Shown here: positions 47,620 through 60,341 of the stretch, piece by piece
How positions within the stretch are numbered: position 1 is the first letter of the stretch
Layout: every line of letters starts with the position of its first letter
DNA from: Rosellinia necatrix
Lineage: Eukaryota > Ascomycota > Sordariomycetes > Xylariales > Xylariaceae
DNA: 64,000 nucleotides
NCBI GenBank assembly: GCA_021209875.1
Contig: JAGYVD010000004.1
Location: forward strand, 3,534,001 to 3,598,000
Direction: 5' to 3'
Position numbers and translations under genes: made by a program
The notes under the pieces: model-generated
Databases searched by the model: none
Told to the model about the DNA's origin: nothing
Seen by the model: the letters and a program-made list of their open reading frames with translations, nothing else

Positions 47620-49524
47620 CTATAAACTATGTTATAATTAAACTTAAAATAATAACTAAAAAATAAAACTGTGTATAAAATCTTTTATATAAATTAAATT
47701 AATAAATAGTTAATTTATTCAATTAAATATAAAACATTTTTTTTTAGAAGTTTTTAAAAAATTTTAAAAATTTATTAAAATTTTAATAAATAAAGTTTAT
47801 AATAAAACTATAAAAAGAAAATTAATTTTAAAAGTTAATATTATAACATATTAAATCGCTTAAAATTAATATAAATTAGTTTATAAATAACTTTATAAAA
47901 ATAAACAATATTAAATCTTATTTTATTAAAAAACTTTAAAAACCTGATTTTTATTTATTAAATGAATATTTTGATATAATTATAATATTTAAAAACTTAA
48001 TATAATATTTATATAATATTTATAAAAATATAAACGTATTAAAAAAACAAAAGCTAAATAAAAATGTTGAATTTTAATAAGTATTTTTATTTAAATTTAT
48101 TTAATTTAAAACAGCTTTTATAAAACTTGTTAAAAAATATGTTATGATAAAACTAAATAAAAAAAAGTTTAAAATGAATTGTTTTTATAACTTATACCTA
48201 AAATAATTGTTAAATATTTTAAAAATCGGTAGATTTTAATATATATATAAAATATTATATGTAAATAACCTACTTTTTATTAGTTAATAATTAAAAGTGT
48301 ATTAATGCTTGCAAAACAAAAAACTTTTGAAAATATAACTTATATTTAACGTAATTATATATTTATAATATTTATTAAAAATAAAAATTTGTTTTATTTA
48401 TATTATTATTAATAAGTTAAAATTAAATGTTGAAATTATTAATTTAAAAATAAAACAGCTGATTATAACAAATAAATATTTCTGTTATAAATAACAAAAA
48501 TATATTATAAAAATTGTTTTTAAAACTTTTTAACTAAATATAATATAACGTTTATATTAACGTTATTATAAACAAATATAAATTAATTTTATTATAATAT
48601 TAAAAAAAAACTTTTAATATTAAAGCAAGAAAAAATAATTTTAAAGCTAATAAACTTTTTTAAAGCCAATGTTATTATTTAAGAATAAAAAGATATAATA
48701 AATAATTATTTAAGTAGTAAACTTTTATTATGTATATATATTTTATATAATAATAGATTATTGTTAATAAGTTATAATATATTTAAAAATATAAATGCAG
48801 ATATATATATATATAAACGTATTTTTTTAAAAAATTAATAAAGCTATTTAATTTATTAATTATAAATAAGTTTAAACAATAAATAATTATTAAGTATAAT
48901 AAAATTCGGATTAAAAAATTAATATAGGGTTATAATTAATTTTGAAAATATATAATAGAACTTTTAAAAATGTTTTTATTAATATATTAAATATCAACCG
49001 CGAAATTATAATTAAAAAATAGTTTAAACAATATAATATATTATTAAATATAAAACAATATATTTTAGTTTTTTTTAACTTATTAAAATTATAAATATAG
49101 TTATATATTAATAATAAATAAAATAAAGATTTAGTTGTAATTTTAAAGTATTAAAAAACGCTAATTAATAAAACTATAGTATCAAACTTAATAAAAAAAA
49201 ATATTAAAAAAAAATACTGCAGCAAGTAGTTTTTAAAATATGCTGTTAAAAAAAAAAAACGATTTAACGTAAAATTGTTTGAAGGGATGGGGAAGCTTGA
49301 AAAAAGCTGTTTTTCTTATGTTAAAAATAAAACTAATTTTAAAAAAAGTCGACAAAAACGTATTATTTTTATAAAAATTTAATATTAAGAGATTTTATTA
49401 TATAAAAAAAAACAGTATAAGCTGGTATAAAAAAACCTAATATTTAAATTATTATATTTAATATTATTATGTTTATAACTTTAATAAAAAAAATTAAAAA
49501 GTTAATAAAATATAAATTACTAAT

Positions 49525-49694
49525 TGACACAGTCAGGAAGTGGGGCTCCTTATCTAGCTAGATAAGGATTGTGTAGCTTAGATAAGGTAACCTAGCTTAA
49601 CAAGGCTTCTGGTCCCTGCGGGACCAGAAGCCTCCATCTAATCTACATCACACTTTTGCAGACTCAACCACACTACCCCTAGTAAACTATACTA
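49525..49694 (+). repeat. Pristine solo family 3 terminal module
   Basis: 170 bp, TGACACAGTCAGGAAG to TATACTA, with CTAAT on both sides (49520-49524 and 49695-49699). It contains a perfect 13-base-arm hairpin at 49604-49632 (GGCTTCTGGTCCC, TGC, inverse). It lacks about 12 bases of the first hairpin seen in other copies. The surrounding copy D is RIP-saturated, but this insert is not. Confidence 0.82.
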
Positions 49695-50115
49695 CTAATA
49701 TTTATTAAATCAATAAACTAATAAATAAAACTAAATAATAAAAACACGCTAAAATAAAAAACGTTAAAACTGATATTTATAAAATATTATAACTTTTTAA
49801 TATATTTAATACAAAAAATCAGATAATTTAATTTTTATTAATTTTATATAAATTATAAAATAGATTTTATAAAAAATAAATTAGCTAAAAACTGAAAATA
49901 TAGTTTTTATATAAAATATTATTTAATAAATTAAAAGCTATATAAAAACATTTAATCGATACTTTAAAGAAAAGTTTTATCAAATTTAATAACATGTTAT
50001 ATATATTCTTTATACTATTTATAAAAAAACTAATAAAAAACTTTGCTTTTATATAAACTATTAAAAATTAAACAAAATTATAAAAACCAGTAATTTTATT
50101 ATTTATTAAAAAACT

Positions 50116-50322
50116 TTGTTTTATGGTTTAAATATTAAAATCTTTATAAAAATTAATATAAAACAGGCCTTTTATTATATTTATATATATAAAAATAATA
50201 AAAATCTAATTATTTTATATATAAAATATAAAATATATTTTTATAAAATATTTTTATATAAATTAATAAATAGTTTGTTTATATTTTCAAAATATATTAA
50301 TAATATATTATTTAACTTTTAA
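50116..50322 (+). pseudogene. pol: Open RT remnant of family 1 copy D
   Basis: A 68-codon open stretch reading K-I-N-I-K-Q-A-F-Y-Y-I, then Y-K-N-N-K-N-L-I-I, then K-Y-I-N-N-I-L-F-N-F. This is gypsy RT from the 'D.KQAF' block to just before the Y-M-D-D box (50339). It is in frame with the decayed domain and has no start context. It is a fragment spared of stops by chance, not a gene. Confidence 0.8.
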
Positions 50323-52598
50323 ATAATTTTATAATATATATATAAACAATATATTTATTTATTTAAATAATTTAAAAATATAAAAATATATAAAATGTTT
50401 TTTAAAAGCTATATAATATTAGCTTATAAAAGCGATTTAAAAAATTAAAGTTTTATATATAATAAACTAAATTTTTAAGTCATATCATTAATATTAAAAA
50501 TATATAAGTTAATTTAGCAAAAATTAAAGCTATAATAAATTAACAACTTTTTATTATAATAAAAACATATAACTTTTTAAAATTTTATAATTTTTATTGA
50601 AAATTTATTAATTAATATAGTTATATCGTAATTTTTCTAAATTGTTTAATATAAAAAACAAAGCTTTTAATTAAATCGATAATTATAATAAAGCTTTTGT
50701 CGATTAAAAAGCTTTAACAATAGTTTTTTATTAAAATATTATTATAAATTTTAAAACTAATTTGTTTAATAAAGTTGCAGTAAAAGTATTATTATAGCTA
50801 TATAAAAATAAATAGAATTTTATAGCTTATTTTTAAAAATATTATAAAATGTTAAACTAAACTATAATATTTTTAATAAAAATGCTAGTTATAATTATAG
50901 CTTTAAAAAACAAAAGCTAGAATTAATAAACAGTTAAAAAAACTTTTTGATAATTAAAAACTATTAAATATTAAAATATTTTAGTATAAAATAATATTTA
51001 AACGTAAAATAAGCTAAATAAATTAAAATATTTTTAAAATATAATTTTTAATTATTTTTGTTTAAAAAAACGTAGTAGTTAACGTTTTATTATATAAACA
51101 AAAAACTTAACAATATAAAAAGTTTAAAAAAACATAAAATATTTAGCGATTTTTAATTTATTATTAGTAAAATAAAACCGATATTTTAATAAATAAAAAA
51201 TGGTAAGTTTTTATATTAGCTTTAAAAAAATTAAAAATTAACTAGTTTTTAGCTAGTTAATAAAATATTGAAAAAAACTAAATAAGTTTAAAATAAAAAT
51301 CTATTAAAAAAGCCAAAAAATAAAAATAATAAATTTTAATAACTTAAAACAAATTAATAATAATATATAAAAGTTAATAGTTTTTGATTATGTTTATTTA
51401 ATAACTAAGTTTATTTAAAAAATTTATAATCGCACGTTGATTATTTATTTAAATAAATATAAGATTAAAAAACTAGGGTTGGAAAATACTAGTAGTTTAA
51501 ACTAGCTAATAGTTATAATATATACGTAGTAAACTATATAAAATACCGACAAGTAAAAATATTTTGTAATAAAACCCTAAAGTTTTTAAAAGTATTATTA
51601 ATTTTTAAATATATATAATAATATTTAATGATAAATTTTAAATAAATGTTTGAAAATAAACGCGGGAATAATAACGCGTTAATTATCATAAACCGTTTAA
51701 AAAAACAATCTTTTATATGATATAAGCTACAGCAACTAATATAATAAAAATATATTATAAAAGCTTATTGAAAATATTTAATATATTTATAACTATAATA
51801 TTAAATAAAAATTATAATTTATTTTTGTTTTAATTAATAAATTATATAAATTAATAAATATAAAATATATATTAGCTTTTATAAAATATTATAAAACTAT
51901 TAAATAAAGAGAAATAATAAATAAATATTTTAATTAATAATTAAAACTTTATATTAATTTTTATTAAAATAATTAATTAAAACAAATATTAATAATAAAT
52001 TATGTTTAAACATTATTATTTTATAAGTTTATAAAACTATTATTATATAAAATTAAAATAAAATTTTTAATATTTTTTAAATTTAACTAAAATAATAAAA
52101 CAGCTGCGAAAAAACTAAAAAACTATTAGTTAAAAAAAACGTTTAAAATAAACTTAAACATAAATAATAAAACAAGCTAACTATAAATAACAAAACTTTA
52201 ACTTTAATATAACAAACTAGATATTAATACTAAAAAAAAATAATTGTAAAAAACAGAGCGTTTATGTAATAAATTAAACTCTTTTATCATATAATAAAAG
52301 TTTAAAATAATTAATAAAAATTAAAACACGTTTATTTTAAAAGTATTATTTAATTAAAAATTAAAAACCGATATTATGCCGACCGATTATAATTATATTT
52401 AAATAACTTTTATTAAAACAAAAGCTGAAAACTTGGACAAAAAACTAGTTAAACTATAAAAAAAAAATTTATCGTAGAAAAATTAAAGCTTTAAAAATAT
52501 ATTTTAAAAGCTATAATATTAAATTATTTAAAAAGTTATAATGTTAATAATAAATAATACCTGGCAAAAATTTTAAAAATAATATAAAATTATTAAAA

Positions 52599-52745
52599 TA
52601 TATAATTTTAAAAAGCAGACGTAAAAACAATAATTTCTTATATTTTAAAATTATTATTTAAAAATTTATTAATAGCAAAAACATTATTATAAAGTTGAAT
52701 ATAAGCTGTATTTATTTAATAATAATAAAGCAATTATTAAATAAA
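52599..52745 (-). repeat. Family 4 LTR, left copy (minimum extent)
   Basis: Starts TATATAATTTTAAAAAGCAG at the exact base where copy D stops matching its relatives. It matches 63854-64000 over its whole known length. The true length is unknown because the right copy is cut by the window end. Confidence 0.6.
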
Positions 52746-55700
52746 TTTGAATATATTTTAAAAATAAACAAACCAGATTTTAAAAGTTAGAAATAATTAA
52801 ATTAAATATAAACAAAAATGATATTAATATTTTATATATTAAGCAATAATCATTATAAATTTTCATAATTATTAAAATTTATTAATATAGATTAGGTTTT
52901 AAAAGAAAATTATATTAAAATATTATTAAAAAAATTTTTAAATATTGGCAAGATATTAATTAATTATAGTTTAAATATAGTTATTTTTATAAATATTATA
53001 AATTTTAAAATGTTTTTTACATATTATTAAAATAAACTTTTATGTTTATAAAATAAATTTAATATAAAAATTGTTTTAACACTCAAAATATAAATATTAG
53101 TACTAATTAAATATAAACTACTATTAAAAACAAAGATTTTATATTTAAGCTATTATAAAAAATAATATAACAGTTTTAATTAAATTTATAACTTTTATAA
53201 AAATAATAATAGTTAATCTATTTTTTAAACTGAAACTATTTTTAAAAATATTTAAATAAATATAATTTAAAAACAACTATATTAAAAATATATATTTAAA
53301 ATATATAAAACAAATCTTCAAAAGGATAATAATAACTATAAGTTTAACAGCACTTAAAACTATAAATATAATCAATTTATTATTATTTAAGACTAGTTTA
53401 TTGTTTAATATATTTTATAATACCGTATTAATTATTGATTTTAATATTTTTATATTGAAAAATAAAAATATCTTTTGAATAAATTTAAATTATTAAACAT
53501 GTATTTATTAACAAACCCTATATTAATAACTTTTATTATTATAGTTATTCTTAGTAATATATACTAAAATCGCCATATAATTTAATATTTAGACCTAACT
53601 ATAACAAAAACTAACACGATCGCTAAAATAATTAACGCGTTAAAATAACACGCAATTTTTTAAAAAGCTTTTTTTTTAATAAAGTTTTTAATATAGCAAA
53701 TATAACAGGTAAAATTAACGCGATTAACACGTTTAAAATAAAAGCTAGCAAATAACTAGTTAAAGCTTTAAACCTTAAAATCTAAAAATTTTTATTGATA
53801 TTAAATATAAAAACGCTTAATAAAAAATAAACTTAAAACTTTAAATGAACAGTTTATTTATATTAAAAAATCTTATAATATTAGAAATTCCTAAGTTATT
53901 AAAAAAATATTTAAGATTTAAAAAACTAATGTATGATTAATATATTAAAAAAAAAAAAATTTTTAATAGATAATTAATAATAAATAAAGCTGAATTTTTA
54001 ATTATATTCTTTTAATGCACGCGATAAAAAACAGTTAATATAATATTTAATAAATTTTATAAGCAAAATGAACTAAAATAAATTAACTGTTTTTTTTATT
54101 TATATATTTAACTTTTATTATATATAATATATATAAAAAAAACCTATATTTATATTTAATAATTAATTTGAAAGTTTTAAGAAAAATCGCTGTTTTGAAC
54201 AACAGTTTGTTATTATTATAATTTATAATCATTATATTAATTAAAAAAATATTTAATTATAATAAACAGGACTATTTTTTTTTAATTTGCAGGTTATTTT
54301 AGCTATTAAAACTGATTTATAATGAAAAATTTTAGGAACTAAAGTAATTAACAGTAGCTTTAATAAAATTTTATAATATGCTTGTATATATTTAATATTT
54401 TATAAATAAATTGTTTTACAGTTATAAAAACTATAATAAAGCTTTTATTAATAATAATATTATTTTTATAATATTAAAACTAACTATTTAGCTTATTTAT
54501 ATAATATTTTATATTGTTTAATAAAAAATCTTTTTTATTTTTAAAAAAATTTATTATATATTTTTTGTAAAACTTTTAAGTTTTTAAATAAATGTTTTAA
54601 ATATATTAATAATAAAAACAATTAATAATATTTAAAAACGTTAAGGTTTTAAATTAATTAAAAGTTTTAAAGCAATATTTAAAAATAGAACATTTTTTAC
54701 ATATTATTATTATATTATATTAAAGTTATAAAACTTTTATAAAAATATAAAATAAAATTATTTAATAAAAACATAAAATAAAAGAATATAAAATTAATAA
54801 TTATAATAAACGTTAAATATTTTATTAGTTTATATATTTTAAACTAATTATAGCTAAAATAAAATTAGTTAAAGCTTTTTAAAACTTAATCTGTTTATAT
54901 ATTATATTTTATTATTATGATTTTATAAAAATATTATATATAAATAAATAGCTTGTTAAACAAAAGCTTTAAAATAATATTGTTTTATATTAAACATAAA
55001 TATATATAAAAACTAAAATTAATCATTTTGAATATATAAATATTATTAATAGTATTTTTAAATTATTATATATTATAATTAAAAATACAATATAAACTTT
55101 TATATTAAACATAGGTTGCGTACTTTATTTATATTAACGCTTATAAATAATAATTAAAGTTCTAATTAATTTAATAGTTTTTTATTAATTATTTTAAAAT
55201 AAAAAATATATTAATTAAATTAAGCTTAAAAATAAATATGGAAACCGTATAAATAAACGTTTAATTATATATTTATAATATATATATTATAAAAATCTTA
55301 TATATTAAATAAACTAAAGTTTATTATAAAGACATTTAATGCATTAAAAATATTATTAATTTAATAAATAAAAGTTAATATTAGATAATATATAAATAAT
55401 ATATTTAGAGCTAAGAATAAAAAATAATATAAACTAAAATTATAATAAACTATATTAAAAATCTTAAATATCAAAAAGTTTTAAAAGCGATCTATAAAAG
55501 CAATAAAAACGTTGCAAATTTTTTTAAGCTTCGATATTTTTTTATAATTATAAACAATTTATTATATAACGTTAACTAAAAAAATAAGTGTAAATTATAT
55601 ATATTTAAAAATGAAGAGCTAAATTTTCGATAATGGCATATAATAATAAATATTATTTCAATAAATAATGTATAATAAATAAATTAAAGCGTTATGTGAT

Positions 55701-57011
55701 TAAATTAACAATTTGTAAAATAAAACCATATATAAATTATTATAACAAATATAAGTTGTATAATATTAGCAGAAAAAACCCGTATAATAATTAATAATTT
55801 ATTTAACCAAAAAATCTTAAGCTAATAACAACAATTATAATAAACTTTATTATAAGCTGGTTTAAAATATTATTTTTAGCTATACTATAGCAATTAAAAG
55901 ATTTTAATTATTATAATATATAAATCATAATAATATATGCTATATTAAAATATTGACTATTTATATTTAAGAATAAAAAATATTTTATTAAAAATTAAGC
56001 AAAAATATTAACTAAATAATTCCTCTTATTTAATTAAAATATATTAAACGGCATTATTCTTAATTAAAATCGCAATTTTATTTTTAAATTTTAAATAAAG
56101 CTTTAAAAGCTATAAAAATAAAACTTTTAACAATAATTTTTATTATCTATAAAATAATAAATTGTTTAAATAAAAAATTAAATAATAAAATTATTATTTA
56201 ATATTATATATATATATATGTATATTTAAACTGTAAACAAATAAATATGTTGTTATTTTTATAATAAAACTTAAATAGAATATATTAAAACTTATTAAGT
56301 TCTTAGCTTATAAACCGCTTTTTAAACTTTAGCTATTTAAACTAAATAAAGTTTTTATTAATATAAAATGAATATAATTATTAAAAATATCTAATTTATA
56401 TAAAAATATTTTTATAAAAATAAAAATTAGTTACAAATTTTATAGCAGCACATATTAAATAATATTACAATAATAAATATAAATTAATATATAAAAATAA
56501 AATATATTTAAAGTTTTATTTAAAATATTATTTTTTAAAAAGCTGTTCAAAATATATTTTTAATAACGCGTAAAACTATAAAAATTAAAACAAATTTAAT
56601 AAATTAGCTTATAAATTAAAATTGCCGCAGATTTTTAATATTTATTTTATTATTTCAGTTGTGCATTTATTATTCAAAAACATAAATGAAAGAAATTTTA
56701 TTAAAAATGCTAATATTAAGCTTAATGTTTAAAAACAGAACTTAAAAAAATTTTATTTAAAATTAAAATAATTTTTAAGCATTAAATAAATTATATTAAA
56801 AACAGATTTAATTATTTTATTAAATAAAAAAAATATAGTTATAAAAACAACTAGTAAAAATTAAAGTAGCAACTATGTAGTATTAAAAAACTAATCCAAA
56901 AAAATTTTTAGCTGGAAAAATTAAAAAAAAGCTATAGCTAACTTTATAAATAATAAAAAAAAAGTTATATAGTTATTAAAAACAATAACGTTTTATTATA
57001 CCCCTAGCATT

Positions 57012-57196
57012 TAACACAGCTAAAAAAAAAAGGGCTTTTTATCTAGCTGGCGGAGCTAGCTAAATAAAAATTATATAGCTTAAATAAAATAACCTGGGTT
57101 AAAAAGCCTTTGCTCCCTGCAGGACCAAAAGCCTCCATCTAATCTACATCACACTTTTACAGACTTGATACCATACTACCTTTAGTAAACCTTACT
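57012..57196 (+). repeat. Family 3 terminal module, partly mutated
   Basis: Starts TAACACAGCT and ends CCTTACTA, with both hairpins recognisable (CTAGCTGG/GAGCTAGC and the CTCCCTGCAGG stem). Flanks GCATT and TATAC do not match, so no target duplication is seen. It lies within the integrase end of family 4. Confidence 0.7.
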
Positions 57197-57199
57197 ATA

Positions 57200-57910
57200 T
57201 ACTTTCAGGCATAGCCCTTTATATAAGCAGACCTTTTATATTTACCGTTTAATTATATTAATTTTAATAATAAAACATTAAAAACTTAAATCACATTTTA
57301 TAAAGTTATATAGTAATAATACTACTACATAGTTTATTATTAATAAAGCTTTGGTTTAATTATTTTAATAATAGTTATAAAAAAAGTTTTAGTTTTCAGT
57401 TTAAAGATTTAATTACAATTTTGGCTTGTTTTGCTAATTTATAATGTTTTGTTAAAAATAATTTTTATTAAATTTTTAAAGTTTTTGCTAGTTTATTTAT
57501 AAATGAAGCAATAAATTAAAATCTTTAATTTAAATCTAATTTTTTTTAGCAAACTAAAAAATTTTAAATAAGGTTTTATAGTATAACATTGCTGTTATTT
57601 CTCCTATAACTAGTTTTTAATAAAAGATTAATTAAAATAGTTTATTTAATCGATTTATTATTATAAATATAGATATATATATATATATATATATTTATTA
57701 GTTATTATTTTTTTAAATTAATTATTAAATATTGAAATAGTGTTAGAAGTATTAATATAAGTTAAAAAAAAACTAAAGGTTTTATTTTTAAATATTTTTG
57801 CTAGTCAGCATTAATAATAATTAATAACGTATATATTATAATTTATAACTAGTTCCAGCCATTAATATTATGCTGCCATTAACTTGCAGGTTTTATTACG
57901 ACCTAGATAC
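57200..57910 (-). pseudogene. pol: Integrase remnant of family 4
   Basis: The minus strand from about 57910 reads T-A-Y-L-G-R-N-K-T-C-K-L-M-A-A, then N-Y-N-I-Y-V-I-N-Y, then L-A-K-I-F-K-N-K-T-F. This parallels family 1's T-A-Y-L-N-K-R-K-T-R-K-L ... V-A-N-Y-I-K-C-R-L-A-K-I-F and is the HHCC finger with His and Cys converted to Tyr. Further on (57390-57290), Y-N-Y-Y-x-N-N-x-T-K-A-L-L-I-I-N-Y matches the 'YVNY.QDDW...LP.AEF' block at the end of the core. Stops are frequent. Confidence 0.7.
57668..57698. repeat. TA dinucleotide run
   Basis: About 14 consecutive AT units within the family 4 integrase region, probably a slippage product. Confidence 0.7.
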
Positions 57911-58599
57911 GCTGTTATTATATGTTTATATATTTTTTTAAAAAAGGTTTATAAATAGATTATTTATTTTAAGTATTATTAAGCGACTTTTATATATAAT
58001 TAGCTTATTATATACTGCTTAGTTTTTATTATTGCTGAATTTAGCTTTAGCTTTATATATAACTATTTTAAAAGCTTTTTAGTTTTATTTTAATATTGTA
58101 TTTATTAATATTATTATAAAATAAAAAATATTGTTTTAATCCTAAATATAAATATTTTCATATTAATGTTTTAAATAAAACAAGTTTTATTAAATAAATG
58201 AAATATTATTACATGCTGTAAACTATTTTTTTTATATATAAATTTTTGGCTTTTTAATAACATAGTGGCAATTATATCATTTAATCTAAGCTTATATATA
58301 ATTATAAAATTATCTTAAAATAAAAGTTTAGCTTATTTTATTTAATCAAAATTTAGTTTTTATTTTATTAAAAAATATTTAAAAGCTTTATAGTTTATAA
58401 TAATAATAAAAACATTAGGTTTTTATTTTTTTAAAGTTAAATAAAAGTTTAATAACGTAACTAAACTTTAAAATAAACTTTTAATAAATGTTATTAAAAT
58501 TTAAAAAAAATTGCATTTTTTATTAAAATAAAACGTTTTTAGTTTTATATAATAGCTATTTTATTTAAGTTTATTTTAATTTTATTTCTTTATAATAAA

Positions 58600-59000
58600 T
58601 TTTATATATTTAGTTTTAATTATATAAAATTTATAGTTTTTAAGTTTGTTTATAAACTTATGTTTTATAGCTTTTATAAAACTTTTTTATATAGATTTAA
58701 ATTTTTTTATATTATTAAGATAAGTATAATAAAAATTATTTAAATGTTTTGTTAATATATTGTTTATATATTTTTAAAAAATAGCCAGGCTGTTTAATAA
58801 TGTAAAAATAATATTTTATGTTGAAATAACTGATATTTTGTTCTAAAGATTGTAAAAAAATTTTTTAAACATATACAAATATAATAAAACGTTTATTATA
58901 TATTAATTTTTATTAAAATGTTAGTTTTATTATATGTGCTAATATTTTGTTTATTAAAAATAATAAATATTAGTTTTTTGAGTTAATATGTTTAATTGTT
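58600..59000 (-). pseudogene. pol: Reverse transcriptase remnant of family 4
   Basis: The minus-strand frame reads K-I-N-I-stop-stop-T-F-Y-Y-I, then K-Y-I-N-N-I-L-T-K-H-L-N-N-F-Y-Y-T-Y-L-N-N-I. It continues I-K-H-K-F-I-N-K-L-K-N-Y-K-F. This is the gypsy RT tail 'rYIN.vLr.yLDdF..aYLDDIlIfS...eH..hv..Vl.kL'. The YLDD box is YLNN at about 58711-58725, with both Asp codons AAT. It differs from family 1, so it is a separate family. Confidence 0.75.
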
Positions 59001-60341
59001 AATGGTTTATATAAAATTTAAAGATTTTATTTAGTTTTTATATTAATAGCATAAGTAAAAGAAAAAAAAATTTTGGCATAGAATAAAGTTTTTTCGAACG
59101 TTATGAATAATATATTTTTTCATAGCTTTTAATTTTTTTAATAATATATAATATAGCAGGTTATTTAGTAAATCTTTTTAATTTTTATTTTTAATAAGGT
59201 TAATGCCATAGTTTATTGTTTAATTAAAAATAATATATTAAATTTTATTTTATTAAAAGTTTTAAAAGTTTATAATGTTTTAAAAATATTTATTTTTATG
59301 TTTTATATTTCAGCTTTTTTTAATTCAAAAAGCTCTGTTAATTAGCGTTTATATTAAATTACAGCATTAATATCGCTTATTAACGTTATATTAATTAATG
59401 TTTTAAAAAAATTCAAGTTTTTTTAAAAAAAAAAAATTTAATTGCAGCAATATTAATAATTAATAAATGCTTATATTATTTAATCGCTTTTTTATAATTA
59501 ATATAAATTTTAATAGTTATTTTATTACTCTGTTGTTTAAAATAAAAATATTATGCTTACAAAAGTTTCATTGTTTTTATTTGATTATTAGTTTATTTTA
59601 TATATTATGTTTTTTTATTAGTTTATTTATAACATGTGTTTTATAAGCTGATATATTAAAATTTTTCAAAGTTTTAATAAAGTTTTAAACAAAACTAATA
59701 ATAACATAATAATATTTAATTAGCACTGCTGTTAAACTTTTAAATGTTTTATATATAGTTTTATTTTATATTTAAAAAACTTTATTATTTGGCGAAAAAT
59801 TAAAAAAAATATATAATATTTTTTTTAAAATTAAAAATATATCATATTTTTAATAAAATTTTAGCTTGTAATAAAGTTGTATTTTATTTTAATTTAATTA
59901 ATAAAACGTTTTTAAATATTTGTTTTTTAAATAGAAATTTATTATTTAAGCTTTTTTATATTTTCATAAAAATTTAAGTTACACTTTAATATTTTTATAA
60001 ATAAAAAGTGGTTTTTATTTTTAATTATGTTTTAACTTTTAGCGCTAGTTTTCTATTTATAAAAACATATCTGTTTCTTTTTATATCAGCTAAAATATTA
60101 TTTATAGAAAGCTTTTATTTATTTAATATTAATATATATAAAACTAAAAAACAAATATGAATAAAACGTTAAAAAGTTTTTTATAGTTTTAATGCTAATA
60201 CTTATTAATATATTTTTAAAAAAAAGTTCATTATTTTTAAAGTTAAGCTTTTTTTAATTTTTTATTCTATGTTATATTAATTAAATTCTTTTTTATATTT
60301 TGGTTTTTATATATTTTAATATATGTAGCAGGTAATTATAT

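Larger units (their letters stand above)
46374..52598 (+). mobile_element. Family 1 gypsy retrotransposon, copy D
   Basis: The 5' LTR is at 46374-46621 and is followed by the long leader as in copy A. The RT box is at 50339-50362 (Y-I-N-N-I-F-I-Y), RNase H at about 50830-51100, and integrase at about 51420-52120. It carries two young insertions, at 47512-47619 and 49525-49694. It breaks off at 52598, about 600 bases short of the expected 3' LTR, where a family 4 LTR begins. The remainder is expected beyond the window. Confidence 0.85.

Noticed and set aside
49604..49632. Hairpin as a bacterial-type rho-independent terminator
   Set aside because: The context is a fungal retroelement terminal module with no T-run at the correct position and no upstream gene.
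49525..49694. Family 3 module as a Helitron end
   Set aside because: Helitrons lack target duplications and end in CTRR with one hairpin near the 3' tip. Here a CTAAT duplication flanks the insert and the hairpins are central.
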